Source: RGIG3528 sp045629005 (GTDB taxonomy: Bacteria; Bacillota; Clostridia; Lachnospirales; Lachnospiraceae). Taken from it: a stretch of DNA of 16,231 nucleotides. The position numbers and the translations under genes are program-made. The DNA lies in NCBI GenBank assembly GCA_045629005.1, contig JAZQQJ010000055.1, positions 1 through 16,231 on the forward strand, written 5' to 3'. Positions 15,123 to 16,231 of the stretch are shown piece after piece. The notes below the pieces were generated by a model, which was not told the origin of the DNA, ran no database searches, and saw only the letters and a list, made by a program, of their open reading frames with translations. Position 1 is the stretch's first letter, and each line of letters begins with the position of its first letter.

Positions 15123-15965
15123 TTACTCATGAAGTTTGGACAAGAGACACACCGTCTCGACTTGTGAATCATTGTCCAAACTAATTTCCATATCATGTGG
15201 AATGATAGGAAGCTTGAAAGTTATGGACTTAAGCCACTGGCCATTAGGCTGCTCTCCTTCGTATATTTCCACCATCTCTATAAGATGCGTAAGAAACTCT
15301 CGTCGGTCCGCTTCTTCCATGACTGCATTCATCTTGTCAAAATAAAAAAGCGTGTCATATATATTATCGCCACATACCTTGTCTGCCATAATAGGACGCT
15401 TCTTAGCTTTTGCTTCTACCAAGACATTTTCTGCCTCTTCGATTTTATCATAAACCCTGCTAAGCCTATTTTCCAGGTCTGTTTTTCTTCGCCCATAATG
15501 TTTATCTTCATAATCCAAATTATCAAGGTCAGCAAGAATAGCATCTTTGTTAAGATAACATTGGCGAAGGTCTTTTTCTAAAGCAGCTATTTCCTGATCA
15601 AGTGCTGTCGTGTCCACTTCCATATCTATCTTGGAACGTATAAGCCCTGCAAACTTTTTATTACTTACCAATTTACTAAGTACCTCTATAACCGCTTTAT
15701 CAAGCTTATCCTCTGAGATTTGCTTCTTATAATCACATTTATATCCTCTGGTCATATTGCGATGTTTACAACCATAATAGAAATAATCATTATAGCGGGT
15801 TCCATGCACTTTTTCTGTTCTTCTGCGGCCGTAGGCAATCTTACCGCAATATACCGGATTCTGTATAATTTTTCGAATTAAAGAAGCATCAAATAAAGGA
15901 TTCTTTCCATTCTGTCTGGCAATCTTATGTATTCCATGATTTTCCAAATATTTAGCTATACCTGA
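15123..15965 (-). pseudogene. Remnant of a large serine recombinase, lacking the catalytic domain and part of the zinc ribbon
   Basis: The open frame runs from a TGA at 15975-15977 to the TAA at 15123 and has no good start codon or RBS (the first candidate, TTG at 15947, lies inside the conserved domain). It begins in the recombinase domain at SGIAKYLENHGIHKIARQN, continues NPLFDASLIRKIIQNPVYCGKIAYG and has the C-terminal coiled-coil region (about 105-175 of the frame). The whole N-terminal resolvase domain with the catalytic Ser is absent. Also, KVHGTR is joined directly to YNDYFYYGCKH at about 15795-15803. In intact relatives, as I recall them, a long segment with the first CxxC of the zinc ribbon separates these two pieces, so an in-frame internal deletion through the similar GTR-N/Y sequences is likely. 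The product cannot recombine DNA. It marks an old integrated element. Confidence 0.85.
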
Positions 15966-16011
15966 AACGAAATGTCAAGGACTTTTTAGTACCCCTACCA
16001 TTCATTGCATG

Positions 16012-16043
16012 AAAAAAGCCACTGTAGATTTCTCCACAATGGC
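16012..16043 (-). terminator. Intrinsic terminator after the partial small gene
   Basis: Minus strand GCCATTGT (16043-16036) pairs with ACAGTGGC (16025-16018), 8 bp with one G-U, around a 10-nt loop that can pair a little further. It runs straight into six T residues (16017-16012). It lies 72 bases after the stop of the partial gene at the window edge. Confidence 0.85.
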
Positions 16044-16114
16044 TCCAAAGTCATTTTTTATTCACTTTTGATTACCGGCAAACTCGTGCCCAAACTGGGA
16101 TTTAACTATCCAAA

Positions 16115-16231
16115 TTAGATTTTACAGTAGCAGCGTCCATCTTTTTCACTTACATATATTTCACATTTAGACACTTCCTCGTCACCTGGCAAAATGCTAA
16201 TCGCATTTCTAATAATATATTTTCCTAACAA
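16115..16231 (-). CDS. C-terminal end of a small unidentified protein, cut by window edge
   Basis: An open frame enters from the right edge and continues for 38 codons to TAA at 16117-16115. It reads LLGKYIIRNAISILPGDEE, then VSKCEIYVSEKDGRCYCKI. The frame is free of stops, ends naturally and is followed by a good terminator, so it looks like the true end of a gene. The pattern of an alternating charged/hydrophobic stretch ending in CYC suggests a small beta-rich domain, but I cannot name it. The neighbouring recombinase remnant suggests that it belongs to a mobile or accessory region. Confidence 0.55.
   Translation of the reverse strand: MLGKYIIRNAISILPGDEEVSKCEIYVSEKDGRCYCKI

Noticed and set aside
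15945..15947. TTG as start of a functional 274-aa protein in the recombinase remnant
   Set aside because: The frame continues upstream with conserved recombinase residues (SGIAKY) and there is no RBS at a fitting distance, so this is a truncated gene, not a short one.
1..16231. CRISPR arrays, tRNA or rRNA genes
   Set aside because: No regularly spaced direct repeats and no cloverleaf or rRNA-like segments were seen by eye on either strand.

Overview
This is a bacterial chromosomal segment of moderate to low GC content. Almost every gene has a strong AGGAGG-type ribosome binding site, promoters are of the SigA type (TTGACA/TATAAT), and terminators are classical hairpins with T-tracts. Together with the protein families (tandem MATE transporters, a 7TM sensor, a COG3044-type ATPase, Gram-positive lipoproteins, a clostridial large serine recombinase) this points to Bacillota, class Clostridia, plausibly a gut Lachnospiraceae or relative. 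The taxonomic call is an inference from style, not a database match.

Region A (about 1-4440, minus strand) is the most unusual part. In transcription order it holds a consensus promoter framed by an 11-bp inverted repeat, a 22-codon ORF with a strong RBS, an intrinsic terminator, an ABC-class ATPase (607 aa), a five-helix membrane protein with an acidic tail (221 aa), a 128-aa protein with two VYAGP and two PPDP motifs ending in a zinc ribbon, and a radical SAM/SPASM enzyme whose start codon overlaps the stop of the 128-aa gene. A 16-bp perfect hairpin closes the unit. The last three genes also have a candidate extended -10 promoter of their own. The layout suggests a peptide or protein modification system, with the 128-aa protein as candidate substrate or partner of the radical SAM enzyme.

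Region B (4456-7350, minus) is a two-gene operon of different MATE-family efflux proteins with its own promoter and a terminator-like hairpin in the 5' leader. Region C (7370-8507, minus) is a single lipoprotein gene ended by a strong terminator.

Region D (8599-11573, minus) is a three-gene signalling operon with overlapping genes: a 7TM-PAS-coiled-coil sensor that lacks a kinase domain, a soluble PAS-HisKA_3-HATPase kinase, and a NarL/LuxR-type response regulator. It is divergent from Region E (11606-13230, plus), a polytopic membrane protein resembling DUF6056/GT-C proteins. The two promoters carry mirror-image TTGACAAAG boxes.

Region F (13249-15058, minus) holds a CmoM-like methyltransferase and a lipoprotein with an apparent internal duplication. 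Region G (15123-16231, minus) is a mobile-element scar: a serine recombinase remnant that has lost its catalytic N-terminus and an internal zinc-ribbon segment, then a terminator and the C-terminal end of an unidentified small protein cut by the window edge.
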